From NCBI RefSeq assembly GCF_023073335.1, contig NZ_JADPJG010000012.1, positions 288,571 to 352,570 on the forward strand: a stretch of 64,000 bases of DNA. The letters run 5' to 3'. Made by a program: the position numbers and the translations under genes. Position 1 is the first letter of the stretch. Each line of letters begins with the position of its first letter. Of this stretch, positions 44,854 to 55,627 are shown one piece after another. Under the pieces are notes generated by a model. The model searched no databases, was not told the DNA's origin, and saw only the letters and a program-made list of their open reading frames with translations. Source of the stretch: Bradyrhizobium sp. 21 (GTDB taxonomy: Bacteria > Pseudomonadota > Alphaproteobacteria > Rhizobiales > Xanthobacteraceae).

Positions 44854-45627
44854 TCACCGCTTCTCGATCACCAGGCTTTGCACCGCGCGGCCGAAATAGC
44901 CCTGCCGGTCGGCCAGCCGCGACATCGCAAGCCCGGCCCCGTCAGGACCGATCCAGGAATCGCCGTCGAGCAGGATCCACTCGCCGATCGGCTGGCGCGA
45001 GAAGCTCACGGTGAGGTCGGCGTTGATGTAGGTCCAGGCGCGGAAGTCGAGGGTCGAGGCGGTGCCGTTGGAAAAATCGGCCGCGACCACGGCGCGCATC
45101 GCCTGTGAGAGCGCTTCGCCTGCAATCAGGGGATGGTCGACGCGAAACCAGATCGCGCCCGCACCGGCCCGGCCGAAGCGACCGCGCGCGGCACGCATCG
45201 AAACCGAACGTACGAACGGGCTGGTGGCGGCATGACCGTCCTCGACCAGCGAGTCCTCGGGCGCGGGCAATTCGACCGGCAGCGCCTTGACGTCGTCGGG
45301 CAGCGCCAGCGCCTGGCGCTTGATCTTGAGCACGGTGGCGCCGACCACCTGCACGCCGTCGGCGAGCAACTTGATTTCGCAGAGCTGGATCTTGCGACCC
45401 TCGCGCAAGACCGCAGACGCAATCGTGAGCGGCGCCACCGGCACCGGGCGCATCAGATCGATGGTGACGCGCGCGATGTCCATCGGCACTGATGTCGGGA
45501 TGCGCTCGGCTGCCCACGTCACCAGCGACGCCGGCGCCGAGCCGTGCTGCATGCGCCGGTCCCACGGCCCCGCGGCGTCCGGGCTGGTGACCACGCTGTT
45601 GCCGTCGACGCGGTAGATGGGGGACAT
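44854..45627 (-). CDS. Acyl-CoA thioesterase, double-hotdog (TesB-like)
   Basis: A 257-residue protein with two hotdog domains, about 20-125 and 145-257, expected to hydrolyse medium- or long-chain acyl-CoA esters in the cytoplasm. MQHGSAPASLVTWAAERI near residue 30 and FRAWTYINADLTVSFSRQP in the second half are family-like. It is a stand-alone gene; upstream lies a dispersed palindromic repeat. Confidence 0.82.
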   Translation of the reverse strand: MSPIYRVDGNSVVTSPDAAGPWDRRMQHGSAPASLVTWAAERIPTSVPMDIARVTIDLMRPVPVAPLTIASAVLREGRKIQLCEIKLLADGVQVVGATVLKIKRQALALPDDVKALPVELPAPEDSLVEDGHAATSPFVRSVSMRAARGRFGRAGAGAIWFRVDHPLIAGEALSQAMRAVVAADFSNGTASTLDFRAWTYINADLTVSFSRQPIGEWILLDGDSWIGPDGAGLAMSRLADRQGYFGRAVQSLVIEKR

Positions 45628-45666
45628 CGTTCAAATCTCAGTTGGCGGAAATGCTGGAACTCCAAT

Positions 45667-45800
45667 GTCGTCATGGCGAAAGCCAGGACCCATTACCCCA
45701 GGGAGAAGTTGTCGCGTGAGACTGGCAATCACGAGTCTTCACCCAACTAAGCCCTGTGGGAATGGGTCCTGGATCAGCGCTCGCTTGTCCAGGACGACGG
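45667..45800. repeat. Bradyrhizobium-type dispersed palindrome, copy 1
   Basis: Starts GTCGTCATGGCGAAAGCCAG and ends TTGTCCAGGACGACGG with inner GACCCATTACCCCAGGGAG. Related copies occur at 58508-58629 and 62145-62272, so the family is proven inside this window. The ends form inverted repeats. Confidence 0.85.
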
Positions 45801-45825
45801 TTGAGAGTCCTCGGGAGGACGGTCG

Positions 45826-46794
45826 TTACAGCGGCGGATCGATCGCTTCCTCGTATTCCTTCTTGAAGCGCGCGATCATCTCGGCGGCGGGCACGATGCC
45901 GTCCACGCTGCCGATGCCCTGCCCCGAACCCCAGATCTCCTTCCAGGCCTTCGGCTTGGCGCGCTCGCCGGAGGCGTCGGTGCCGAAGTTCATCTTGGAG
46001 GGATCGGAGGTCGGCAGGTTTTCCGGATCCATGCCGGCGGCGAGGATCGAGGGCTTCAGATAGTTGCCGTGCACGCCGGTGAAGAGGTTGGAATAGACGA
46101 TGTCGTCGGCGCTCGCGCCGGCGATCATCTCCTTGTAATTCTCGACCGCGTTGGCTTCCTTGGTCGCGATGAAGGCGGAGCCGATATAGGCGAAGTCGGC
46201 GCCGAGAACGCGCGCAGCGCGGATCGCCTTGCCGTTGCCGATGGCGCCGGACAGCGCGATCGGGCCGTCAAACCATTTTCGCGTTTCCGCGACGAAAGCC
46301 AACGGCGAGATCGTGCCGGCATGGCCACCGGCACCGGCCGCGACCAGGATCAGGCCGTCGGCGCCCTTCTCGATCGCCTTGTGCGCAAATTTCTGGTTGA
46401 TCACGTCGTGGAAAACGATGCCGCCCCAGCCGTGCACCGCCTGGTTCAGCTCCTCGCGCGCGCCGAGCGACGAAATGATCATCGGCACCTTATACTTGGC
46501 GCAAAGCTGCATGTCGTGGTCGAGCCGGTTGTTCGACTTGTGCACGATCTGGTTGACCGCGAACGGCGCCGACGGCCTGTCGGGATGCGCGCGGTCATAG
46601 GCTGCGAGCTCTTCGGTAATCCGCGCCAGCCACTCGTCGAGCAATTCCGGCGGCCGCGCGTTCAGAGACGGAAACGAGCCGACCACGCCCGCCTTGCACT
46701 GCGCGATCACGAGATCTGGCACCGAGATGATGAAGAGCGGCGAACCGATCACGGGGATCGACAGGCGCCCCTTGAACAAGGCAGGCATGGACAT
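45826..46794 (-). CDS. Nitronate monooxygenase family protein
   Basis: A 322-residue FMN-dependent barrel protein that oxidises nitronates (2-nitropropane dioxygenase class). Motifs include IGSPLFIISVPDLVIAQC at the N-terminus, AGAGGHAG near residue 150 and GSGQGIGSVDGIVPAAEM near the C-terminus. AGAGGGT precedes the start. It follows the aspartase gene on the same strand after 163 bases of non-coding DNA, which includes a 12-base tandem repeat (CGGAATTCGTCG, CGGAATTCATCG). Confidence 0.9.
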   Translation of the reverse strand: MSMPALFKGRLSIPVIGSPLFIISVPDLVIAQCKAGVVGSFPSLNARPPELLDEWLARITEELAAYDRAHPDRPSAPFAVNQIVHKSNNRLDHDMQLCAKYKVPMIISSLGAREELNQAVHGWGGIVFHDVINQKFAHKAIEKGADGLILVAAGAGGHAGTISPLAFVAETRKWFDGPIALSGAIGNGKAIRAARVLGADFAYIGSAFIATKEANAVENYKEMIAGASADDIVYSNLFTGVHGNYLKPSILAAGMDPENLPTSDPSKMNFGTDASGERAKPKAWKEIWGSGQGIGSVDGIVPAAEMIARFKKEYEEAIDPPL

Positions 46795-46957
46795 TGCGGC
46801 GCGACCCTCTGTTGGCGGTCAGGTGGAAGGTTGGGTGTCATACCAACAAGGCAATCTTTCCACTGTCAAGTATTGCGTTTTGGCGCCGAGGCGGACGCCG
46901 CTACCGCAATTCCAAGCCGCGGAATTCGTCGCGGAATTCATCGCGGGGGCGACGACG

Positions 46958-48358
<1,401 letters not shown>

Positions 48359-48388
48359 GGGCGCTCCTTGCTTGCTCGCGCGACGTCC

Positions 48389-48919
48389 TCAGTTCTGGCA
48401 CAGCGCGCTGGTGACGAAGGTATCGGTGCGGCAGTCATCCGGTTTGCGTTGCCTGCCCGGGATCAGAACCTTGGCCGAGCATTTTTCCGCGGAATCGGCG
48501 TTCAGGCTCTTGCCTTCCGGGTAGCCCTTGCTCCGGCAGAGCTGGTCGGCGGCGAGCTTGCAGTCGGGCGCGCCGTTCGACGAGGCCGGACAGGCCACGC
48601 GTCCCGACACCATGGTCGACGGCTTCGCCAGCCGCGACAAATCGTTCATGGTCTCGCTCGGGCTTTTGATCGGCGGCAGGATCGAGGGCAGCTTGTCGAA
48701 CAGCTTGCCCATTTCGTTGATCAGCCCGGGGTTTTCCTCAGGCGCCGGCGCAGGTGTCGACGGCGGCGGCGGCGCAGCCTTCGGCCCCTGCTCCTGCAAG
48801 CCAAGCGTCCGCGGCTCAGATTGCGGCCATCCGGCCCCGCCCGCACCGAGCAGGAGCAACAATGCTGCTGAAGTCAGCGTCGCGAGCCGCACCGCCGGAT
48901 TGCCGGACCGAACCATCAT
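48389..48919 (-). CDS. Secreted cysteine-rich hypothetical protein
   Basis: A 176-residue protein with a signal peptide (about 1-32), a Pro-rich stretch (about 48-62) and a C-terminal part with six cysteines (about 108-175; VACPASS, DCKLAADQLC, KCSAKV, DCRTD, LCQN). Two ATGs are in tandem at the start. No family is recognised. It precedes aspA by 30 bases. Confidence 0.7.
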   Translation of the reverse strand: MMVRSGNPAVRLATLTSAALLLLLGAGGAGWPQSEPRTLGLQEQGPKAAPPPPSTPAPAPEENPGLINEMGKLFDKLPSILPPIKSPSETMNDLSRLAKPSTMVSGRVACPASSNGAPDCKLAADQLCRSKGYPEGKSLNADSAEKCSAKVLIPGRQRKPDDCRTDTFVTSALCQN

Positions 48920-48971
48920 GACGGCAACCGTAGCCGAACCGGACGCAGTGGCAAAGCGCGGGTTGTTGTTT

Positions 48972-49020
48972 GAGCATGATCTTTCCGGAACACCGCTTCA
49001 CACGTTTCCGGATCATGCTC
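48972..49020. repeat. Rhizobiales-type GAGCATGATC palindrome
   Basis: GAGCATGATCTTTCCGGAA and TTTCCGGATCATGCTC form an inverted repeat with a short centre. I recognise this as a dispersed palindrome of Rhizobiales genomes; as a hairpin it can end transcription. Next to it CTAGATCAGCTTG is duplicated in tandem (49022-49047), reaching into the end of the following gene. Confidence 0.8.
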
Positions 49021-49034
49021 TCTAGATCAGCTTG

Positions 49035-49616
49035 CTAGATCAGCTTGATCGCCACCACGAAGCCGAGCACCAGCACGGCAGCACCGATCGCCACCACCAG
49101 ACCGAGATGCTTCTCGATCCTGACCCGGATCCAGTCGCCATAGCGATTGAGCAGGATGGCGACGATGAAGAAACGTCCACCGCGCGCAACAATCGAGCAC
49201 AGGACGAAGAGGCCGATATTGTAGCCGGCAAAGCCCGAGGTGATGGTAACGAGCTTGTAGGGAATCGGGGTCAGCCCCTTGAGCAGGATGATCACCGCTC
49301 CCCATTCGGCATAGGAGGCGCGGAAGGCATCGACCTTGTCGCCGAGGCCATAGACCTGGATCAGCCAGTGACCGACCGAGTCGAACAGCACCGCCCCGAT
49401 GGCGTAGCCGAGCAGGCCGCCCAGCACCGACGTCGCGGTGCAGATCGCGGCGTAGAACCAGGCGCGCTGCGGGCGCGCCAGCGACATCGGGATCAGCATC
49501 ACATCCGGCGGGACCGGAAAGAAGGAGCTTTCTGCGAAAGCCACGGCACCCAGGATCCAGAGCGCGTAGGGCTTGTGAGCGGCGTCGATGCACCAGTCGT
49601 AGATACGTTTCAGCAT
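49035..49616 (-). CDS. YqaA/DedA-like membrane protein
   Basis: A 193-residue integral membrane protein of the YqaA (SNARE-associated/DedA-like) family. Markers are ESSFFPVPPDVMLIPMSLA near residue 31 and a Gly/Pro-rich KGLTPIPYKLVTITSGFAG. ATG 49616 is chosen over 49637. The duplicated 13-base sequence at its 3' end makes the last codons unusual. DedA-like proteins influence lipid carrier flipping and envelope homeostasis; the role here is inferred. Confidence 0.85.
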   Translation of the reverse strand: MLKRIYDWCIDAAHKPYALWILGAVAFAESSFFPVPPDVMLIPMSLARPQRAWFYAAICTATSVLGGLLGYAIGAVLFDSVGHWLIQVYGLGDKVDAFRASYAEWGAVIILLKGLTPIPYKLVTITSGFAGYNIGLFVLCSIVARGGRFFIVAILLNRYGDWIRVRIEKHLGLVVAIGAAVLVLGFVVAIKLI

Positions 49617-49683
49617 GGCGCCGCGATGAAGCACCATGGGACGGATTTGTCCATCGCGAGTTTTTGAGCGTTTTGTGACGCTT

Positions 49684-50088
49684 CTAGTGGCGCTTGCGCG
49701 TCACACGGCCCTCGAGCGCGACAATTGGCCGCCTGGCCGCGACGCGCGGTGACGCGACTTTGGGCAGCTTCATCGAAGATTTCGGCAGCTTCTCGGCAAT
49801 GCCGAGCATGTCTTCCCGCCGCGACATCTCACGCCAGACGTCCTCGGGGCGCACGCCAGCCGAGGCCCAGAGCACCGTCAGATTGTAGAGCAGATCAGCG
49901 CTCTCCCGGATCACGGCTTTGCTATCGCCGTTGACCGCGTCGATCACGACTTCGATGGCCTCTTCGGCCAGCTTCTTCGCCATTTGGGAGGGCCCACGCT
50001 GAAACAGCCGGGCCGTACGCGATGTTGCCGGATCAAGATCTCTGGCCGCGAGCACAGCCAGATATAGCCGCTCGAGCGAATCACTCAT
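49684..50088 (-). CDS. hisE: Phosphoribosyl-ATP pyrophosphatase (HisE) with C-terminal tail
   Basis: A 134-residue all-alpha MazG-type hydrolase catalysing the second step of histidine synthesis. The metal-binding motif EEAIEVVIDAV and DLLYNLTVLW are present. It is about 25-30 residues longer than typical HisE because of a basic C-terminal tail. No other his gene lies in the window, so it may be a second copy or detached from the his operon. Confidence 0.85.
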   Translation of the reverse strand: MSDSLERLYLAVLAARDLDPATSRTARLFQRGPSQMAKKLAEEAIEVVIDAVNGDSKAVIRESADLLYNLTVLWASAGVRPEDVWREMSRREDMLGIAEKLPKSSMKLPKVASPRVAARRPIVALEGRVTRKRH

Positions 50089-50148
50089 GGTATTGAAACT
50101 ACTCTAAACCAATGGCAGGCGCGTTAACGCGCGACAATAAAAGCGAAC

Positions 50149-50183
50149 ACAGGCCGCCGCGGCAAGCGCGACGGCCTGTTTTG
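50149..50183. terminator. Hairpin terminator
   Basis: ACAGGCCG (50149-50156) and CGGCCTGT (50172-50179) pair perfectly. A TTTT run follows on the plus strand and a T-rich stretch (GCTTTTATTGT) follows on the minus strand. It lies downstream of the minus-strand secreted-protein gene. Confidence 0.75.
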
Positions 50184-50204
50184 GTCAAGACCTGGTAGCC
50201 AAAG

Positions 50205-50579
50205 CTAGTAGCAGTTGGTGTGGTAGCCTTGGCCGCAGAGCTCCGAGGGAGCGGTGCCGCCGTAGCGCTGATACTGGTAATTCGGGCCTGGTCCATAATA
50301 GGGGCCGTGGCCGTAATAGGCAGGACCGCTGTAATAGGCGGGGCCCCCATAATAGGGCCCGTCGTCATAGGCGTAGGCGTCGCGGGTTGCCGCGATCGCA
50401 AGGCCGGTGCCGACGATGCCGGCAAAGGCCGCGGCAGCCGCTGCGCCGCCACCACCACCACCATGCCAGTGGCGGCCGCCCGCATAAGAGGCAGTCGGGG
50501 CGACCGCGGTCAGTGCCAGCACCGCCGCCGTGGCGAGAACGGTTTTGCGGCCGGCAAACTTCGAAAATCTGTCAAACAT
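50205..50579 (-). CDS. Secreted Gly/Tyr-rich protein
   Basis: A 124-residue protein with a signal peptide (about 1-33, SYAGG), a glycine-rich block (HGGGGGGAAAAAAF), and a Tyr/Gly/Pro-rich part (YYGGPAYYSGPAYYGHGPYY) ending in LCGQGYHTNCY. AAGGAGG precedes ATG 50579, which fixes the start although the frame is open much further. It resembles small alphaproteobacterial BA14K-like or glycine-rich envelope proteins. A near-consensus EcfG promoter lies upstream. Confidence 0.8.
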   Translation of the reverse strand: MFDRFSKFAGRKTVLATAAVLALTAVAPTASYAGGRHWHGGGGGGAAAAAAFAGIVGTGLAIAATRDAYAYDDGPYYGGPAYYSGPAYYGHGPYYGPGPNYQYQRYGGTAPSELCGQGYHTNCY

Positions 50580-50635
50580 GTCCTGGACCCTCCTTGGGAC
50601 CTCGATGGTGCCTGACGACAGGCTCATGTCTCTCA

Positions 50636-50661
50636 AACACCCGCATCCCATGTTGGGTTCC
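50636..50661 (-). promoter_or_regulatory. Near-consensus EcfG-type promoter
   Basis: On the minus strand GGAAC (50661-50657), 17 bases, then TGTT (50639-50636) in place of CGTT. The secreted Gly/Tyr-rich gene starts about 57 bases downstream. One mismatch in the -10 box makes this less certain than the other two. Confidence 0.5.
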
Positions 50662-50805
50662 GCGACCCCAACAGAAGCTGAACGGGGTTGCGTAATCATG
50701 ACGCAACCGCCGCTCATCCGCCGTTCATATTGCCGCGCGCAGGCTGCCCGCCAGCCGGCGCTGCGAGCGTCACCAAACCACCCCAATGCGGGACCGGCGC
50801 CACTG

Positions 50806-51855
50806 ATGTTCGGATTCAAGACGATCGCCCTTCGCGACCTGCTGGCCCTTGCAATCGCGCTTGCCGCGATGACTGCACGCGATGTGACGGCGGCTGAGAC
50901 CGCCGCGCCGTCCATTGCGATCCACTTCACCTTCGACCGCCCGATCGATGCGAGCATGGCGCCGTTCTTCCTTGCCGCGAAGGACGGCGGCTTCAGCACC
51001 GAGCGTCTCAACGTCTCCTTCAACAGCGTGGCCGGATCGGCGGAGGCGCTCGCGCGCGTCGCCAAGGGCGACAGCGAGCTCGCGCTCGTCGACATCAACG
51101 AGCTCATTCGTTTTCGCGACAAGGACGATGCCGCGCCGGTCAAGGGGGTGTTCGTGCTGTTCAACCGCGCGCCCTACGCGATCGTCGCCCGCAGGAGTCG
51201 CGGCATCCATCTGCTGCCCGATCTCGACGGCAAGACCGTCGGCGTTGCCGATAGCGATCTCTCGATGCGGCTGTGGCCGGCGCTGGCGCAGCAGAACGGC
51301 ATCGACACGACGCATGTGAAATTCCACAAGATGAGCGCCGCGGTGCGCGAGCCGATCCTCTCCGCAGGGCAAGTCGATGCCGTCGCCGGCTTCAGCTATC
51401 TCTCGGGGGTGAATTTGCGCGACCGCGGCGTGCCGGGAGCCGATCTCGTCGTGCTGCGCTATGCCGATTATGGCTGCGAGGCCTATGGCTTTGCCGTGGT
51501 GGCAAATCCGGCTTTCGCCACGGCGAAGCCGGACGCGGTGAAAGGCTTCGTTCGCGCCTTGATCGCCGGCATCAACGCGACAGTCAAAGAGCCGGCGCGC
51601 GCGGCGGGCGAGGCCGCAAGCCGCATCGACGACGGCGACCGCGACCTGGAGCTGGAGCGCCTGCGCACCGTGCTGGTCGACAACGTCCTCACCGACGAGG
51701 TCAAGCGCAACGGCCTCGGCGGCATCGACCCGGCGCGCATGGACCGCTCGATCGACCAGATCGCGCAAGACTTCAAATTCCGCAAACGGCCCACGGCCGG
51801 CGAAATCTTCGACGGCGAGTTCTTGCCGCCGGTCGCGAGACGTCTGATCAACTGA
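50806..51855 (+). CDS. NMT1/THI5-like ABC solute-binding protein, orphan
   Basis: A 349-residue periplasmic binding protein of the NMT1 type (nitrate/sulfonate/thiamine-precursor-like). A signal peptide (about 1-31) is followed by FTFDRPIDASMAPFFLAAKDGGF, the typical opening, and ALVDINELIRFR. No matching permease or ATPase gene lies next to it; the following ABC gene is an exporter. The open frame extends 92 codons up; ATG 50806 is chosen as it gives the signal peptide. The ligand is unknown. Confidence 0.83.
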   Translation: MFGFKTIALRDLLALAIALAAMTARDVTAAETAAPSIAIHFTFDRPIDASMAPFFLAAKDGGFSTERLNVSFNSVAGSAEALARVAKGDSELALVDINELIRFRDKDDAAPVKGVFVLFNRAPYAIVARRSRGIHLLPDLDGKTVGVADSDLSMRLWPALAQQNGIDTTHVKFHKMSAAVREPILSAGQVDAVAGFSYLSGVNLRDRGVPGADLVVLRYADYGCEAYGFAVVANPAFATAKPDAVKGFVRALIAGINATVKEPARAAGEAASRIDDGDRDLELERLRTVLVDNVLTDEVKRNGLGGIDPARMDRSIDQIAQDFKFRKRPTAGEIFDGEFLPPVARRLIN

Positions 51856-51947
51856 GCAAAACCGAAAGCTTCCGCTGTATCTCGCGGGCGATCCCTGCTT
51901 AGAATACGGGTCCACCTGTGTACTACGAGCCCGAGTCCGTCGCCCGC

Positions 51948-53744
51948 ATGTCCATTTTCAGCCTCTACACCCGCGTTCTCGAACTGCTCGGCAAGGAGGC
52001 ACGACTCGGCTGGCTGCTGGCGGTCGCCAATCTCCTGCTCGCCGCCTCGCAATTCGCCGAGCCTGTGCTGTTCGGCCGAATCGTCGACGTGCTCTCGGGC
52101 AAGACGGTGGCGGGCTCCAACTCGGCCTGGCCCTTCCTGATGGCCTGGGTCGCGTTCGGGCTGTTCACAATCATCTGCAGCGCATTCGTCGCGCTACAGG
52201 CCGACCGACTGGCTCACCGTCAACGGCAGGCCGTGCTCACAAGCTATTTCGAGCATATTTTGCAATTGCCGCTAACCTTCCATTCCGGCACGCATTCCGG
52301 ACGACTGATGAAGGTGATGCTCAACGGCACGGACGCGCTGTGGCGGCTGTGGGTCGGCTTCTTCCGTGAGCACTTTGCCGCGATCCTGTCGGTCGTAGTG
52401 CTGCTGCCGCTATCACTGTACCTGAACTGGCGGCTCGCGATCATGCTGTTCGTGCTCTGCATCGTCTTCACGGCGCTGACGACCTTCGTGGTGCGCAGAA
52501 CCTTCGGCATGCAGATGGAGGTGGAGGAGCACTACAGCGAGCTCTCCGCGCGCGCCTCCGACGCCCTCGGCAACGTCGCGCTGGTGCAGAGCTTCGTGCG
52601 CGTCGAATCCGAGGTGAAGGGGTTGCGCTCCGTCGCCGACCAGTTGCTCGCGGCGCAAATGCCGGTGCTGTCCTGGTGGGCGCTCGTCACCGTCATCACA
52701 CGCGCCTCCACCACGATCACGGTGCTCGCGATCTTCACGCTGGGCATCGCGCTGCACGACCAGGGGCTGACCTCCGTCGGCGAAATCGTGATGTTCGTGA
52801 GCTTCGCGACCCTTCTGATCCAGAAGCTCGAGCAGGTCGTGAGCTTCATCAACAACGTGTTCATGGAAGCCCCGCGCCTGCGCGAGTTCTTCAACGTACT
52901 CGACGCGGTGCCCGCGGTGCACGACCGGCCCGACGCGATCGATGCGGGCAGGCTCTCCGGCCTCGTCGAATTCAACGACGTCACCTTCTCCTATGACGGC
53001 AAGCGACCGGCGATCGAGGATCTCTCCTTCACCGCGCTGCCCGGCCAGACCATCGCGCTGGTCGGCGCCACCGGCGCCGGCAAGTCGACGGCGATCGCCC
53101 TGCTGCATCGCGCCTTCGATCCGCAGTCCGGCTTCATCAGGATCGACGGCATGGACGTGCGCGGGGTGACGCTGACATCGCTGCGGCGGAACATCGGCGT
53201 GGTGTTTCAGGAGGCGCTGCTGTTCAACCGATCGATCGCGGAGAATCTGCGCGTCGGCAAGCCTGATGCCACCGAGGCCGAGATGCGCAAGGCGGCGGAG
53301 CGCGCGCAGGCGCTCGAGTTCATCGAGCGCAGCGGCGGCTTCGAGACCAATGCCGGCGAGCGCGGCCGCATGCTGTCCGGCGGCGAGCGCCAGCGGCTGT
53401 CTATCGCCCGCGCATTGCTGAAGGATCCGCCGCTGCTGATCCTCGACGAGGCCACCAGCGCGCTCGATGCCGTCACCGAGGCCAAGGTGAATGCCGCTCT
53501 CGACGAAGTGATGAGGGGCCGCACCACCTTCGTGATCGCCCACCGTCTCTCCACCATCCGCAATGCCACGCGGATCCTGGTGTTCGAGAACGGGCGGGTG
53601 ATCGAAAGCGGAACTTTCGATGAACTCGTGGTCAAAGGCGGCCATTTCGCCGACCTCGCCAGGGCCCAGTTCATGGTTCAGGAGAACGCACGGGCCAGCG
53701 TGACAGCTTCTGAGGCTGCCGCGACCGCGGCCAAGTCGCCTTAG
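51948..53744 (+). CDS. ndvA: NdvA-type cyclic glucan ABC exporter (permease-ATPase fusion)
   Basis: A 598-residue half-transporter with six membrane helices (about 20-320) and a C-terminal ATPase. Walker A is [12 protein letters not shown], signature LSGGERQRL, Walker [13 protein letters not shown] and the switch [10 protein letters not shown]. The N-terminus ([20 protein letters not shown]) matches glucan exporters ndvA/chvA, which move cyclic beta-glucan to the periplasm. ATG 51948 is preferred over the GTG at 51918. The final codons, AAG TCG CCT TAG, are the first copy of a 13-base tandem repeat. The exact glucan in this organism is not shown. Confidence 0.9.
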   Translation: MSIFSLYTRVLELLGKEARLGWLLAVANLLLAASQFAEPVLFGRIVDVLSGKTVAGSNSAWPFLMAWVAFGLFTIICSAFVALQADRLAHRQRQAVLTSYFEHILQLPLTFHSGTHSGRLMKVMLNGTDALWRLWVGFFREHFAAILSVVVLLPLSLYLNWRLAIMLFVLCIVFTALTTFVVRRTFGMQMEVEEHYSELSARASDALGNVALVQSFVRVESEVKGLRSVADQLLAAQMPVLSWWALVTVITRASTTITVLAIFTLGIALHDQGLTSVGEIVMFVSFATLLIQKLEQVVSFINNVFMEAPRLREFFNVLDAVPAVHDRPDAIDAGRLSGLVEFNDVTFSYDGKRPAIEDLSFTALPGQTIALVGATGAGKSTAIALLHRAFDPQSGFIRIDGMDVRGVTLTSLRRNIGVVFQEALLFNRSIAENLRVGKPDATEAEMRKAAERAQALEFIERSGGFETNAGERGRMLSGGERQRLSIARALLKDPPLLILDEATSALDAVTEAKVNAALDEVMRGRTTFVIAHRLSTIRNATRILVFENGRVIESGTFDELVVKGGHFADLARAQFMVQENARASVTASEAAATAAKSP

Positions 53745-53784
53745 CAAGTCGCCTTGGCAAGTCGCCTTGGCAAGTCGCCTTGGG
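53733..53784. repeat. Four tandem 13-base repeats across the ndvA stop codon
   Basis: AAGTCGCCTTAGC is followed by AAGTCGCCTTGGC twice and a partial AAGTCGCCTTGGG. The first copy encodes the last three residues and the TAG stop of the glucan exporter; the rest are untranslated. Confidence 0.85.
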
Positions 53785-53959
53785 ACCGTCGAAATTCGGC
53801 CTATTTCATTGCGGAATACCCCGCTGATGCCCCTATTCCCGGCGCACCAGCCGGTATAGGTTTGCGACGCCGCAAGCGGCGACGCTGGATTTCAGAACCG
53901 AACATCAGATCACGAGAGCCGACCGGAACCGGCGGGTCTCCAAGGACCGGAATCGGATA

Positions 53960-55435
53960 GTGCACGCCCCTCGCCCGCTGCTTCGCAAATCCCTGTTCAA
54001 CCTGTTCGCTGCGACACTCGCATGCGCCGCATTGCTCGCGCCGCGCGCGGCGAGCGCTGAGGCGCTGCTGCTGATCGAGGCCGACAGCGGTAAGGTGCTG
54101 CAGGCGGAAAACGCGACCATTCCCTGGTATCCGGCGTCCGTCACCAAGATCATGACCGCGTATGTGACCCTGAAGGCGGTCAAGGACGGCAAGCTCACGC
54201 TCGACACGCTGCTCACGGTGTCGCCGACGGCGGCTTCGCAATCGCCCTCGAAGATGGGGTTCCGTCCGGGAACGCAGCTCACCGTCGACAACGCGCTGAA
54301 GATGATGATGGTGAAGTCGGCGAACGACATGGCCGTGGTGCTCGCCGAAGGCGTCGGCGGTTCGATCGACGGCTTCTCGGCGATGATGAACGACACCGCC
54401 TCGAGGCTCGGCATGACGCAGACGAGCTACGTCAATCCGAACGGCCTGCCTGCCGACGGCCAGATCACGTCGGCACGCGATCTCGGCATTCTCGCGCGCT
54501 CGTTCCTGCGCGACCTGCCGGAATACGAATACTTCGTGCACATCCCGGCGATCCGCTTCGGCAAGCGCGTCACCGGCAATTTCAACAAGCTGATCGGCCG
54601 CTATCCCGGCGCCGACGGTTTCAAGACCGGCTTCATCTGCGCCTCTGGCTACAACCTCGTTGCGTCCGCCACGCGCAACGGCCGCCGGCTGATCGCGGTG
54701 GTGCTCGGCTCCACCTCCGGCACCGCGCGCGCGGTGAAGGCGGCGCAGCTGCTCGAGCGCGGCTTCAGCCAGGATAATCTCACCTGGCTGCGCCCCTCGC
54801 TCGGCACCGTCGACAAGCTGGTGCCGGTCGACGCCTCGCCGCCGAACCTGCGCGAGGACATGTGCGGCGGCCATCGCAAACGGCCGGCCAGCGACGATGA
54901 CGATGCGCTGATCGCCGCCAATGGCGGCACGAGCGGATCGGCCTCGGCGACCGGCGGCGAAGCCCAGGTCACCTTCTTCACGGCCGGCCTGCAGCCGCCG
55001 CTGATGAAGGCCTCCGAGCTGATGGCCTTGGCGCCTGCGGCGGCCGAGCCCGTGCTGGTCTATACCGGCCCGACCCGCACCGGCACCGCCCTGATCGCGG
55101 CAGTCGCGGCCGACGCCGATCAGCAGGCCACGCCAAAGCCGCGTGGCAAGAAGTCGCGCGTCGCCAGGAAGCCGGACGCCGCCGACAAGCCGAAAGATGC
55201 AGGCAAGGACGCCAAGACGGCGGCGGCGAAGCCGGAGGGCAAGAGCGATACCAAGACCGCGGCCAAGCCGGCCGGGACCAAGCACGCCACGGCCAAGCCT
55301 GATGCGGCCAAGCCTGACGGGGCCAAGCCTGTCGCTGCGGCGAAACCTGCTGCAAGCGCCGATCAGCCTGCCAAACCCGCCAAGCCGAAGGCTGCGACCA
55401 AGCCTGTTGCCGCGAAGCCAGCCAACAACAGCTAA
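53960..55435 (+). CDS. D-alanyl-D-alanine carboxypeptidase (PBP5/6 type) with basic Ala/Lys tail
   Basis: A 491-residue penicillin-binding protein that trims peptidoglycan pentapeptides. Signal peptide about 1-33 (AASAE). Active-site motifs are SxxK at Ser60-Lys63 (YPASVTKIM), SxN at Ser120-Asn122 (KSANDMAV) and KTG at 222-224. The catalytic part ends near 280, then about 290-385 forms a C-terminal domain and about 390-491 is a highly repetitive Lys/Ala/Pro-rich tail like histone H1, which may bind DNA, teichoic-like polymers or the cell wall. It begins with GTG. Confidence 0.9.
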   Translation: MHAPRPLLRKSLFNLFAATLACAALLAPRAASAEALLLIEADSGKVLQAENATIPWYPASVTKIMTAYVTLKAVKDGKLTLDTLLTVSPTAASQSPSKMGFRPGTQLTVDNALKMMMVKSANDMAVVLAEGVGGSIDGFSAMMNDTASRLGMTQTSYVNPNGLPADGQITSARDLGILARSFLRDLPEYEYFVHIPAIRFGKRVTGNFNKLIGRYPGADGFKTGFICASGYNLVASATRNGRRLIAVVLGSTSGTARAVKAAQLLERGFSQDNLTWLRPSLGTVDKLVPVDASPPNLREDMCGGHRKRPASDDDDALIAANGGTSGSASATGGEAQVTFFTAGLQPPLMKASELMALAPAAAEPVLVYTGPTRTGTALIAAVAADADQQATPKPRGKKSRVARKPDAADKPKDAGKDAKTAAAKPEGKSDTKTAAKPAGTKHATAKPDAAKPDGAKPVAAAKPAASADQPAKPAKPKAATKPVAAKPANNS

Positions 55436-55627
55436 GGGCCTTCGGAATTAAATCGCAGCCCGCGCTTCGCACTTGCAGCAGCGCGGTTTGCGACGATTCC
55501 AGTAGCCACTCCCTGACCTTTGTCTTAAGCCTCGACGGCTTGCCACCCGTTCCGGCAAGCTCGATACTGGCAGGCAATGAGGCAAGCCCGAGACACAACG
55601 GGCTCTGGTAAATGAGGGGAGTTTTCC

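Noticed and set aside
50205..51164. Minus-strand protein of 319 codons
   Set aside because: Only its last 124 codons, starting at 50579 after AAGGAGG with a signal peptide, look real; the rest is antisense to the binding-protein gene.
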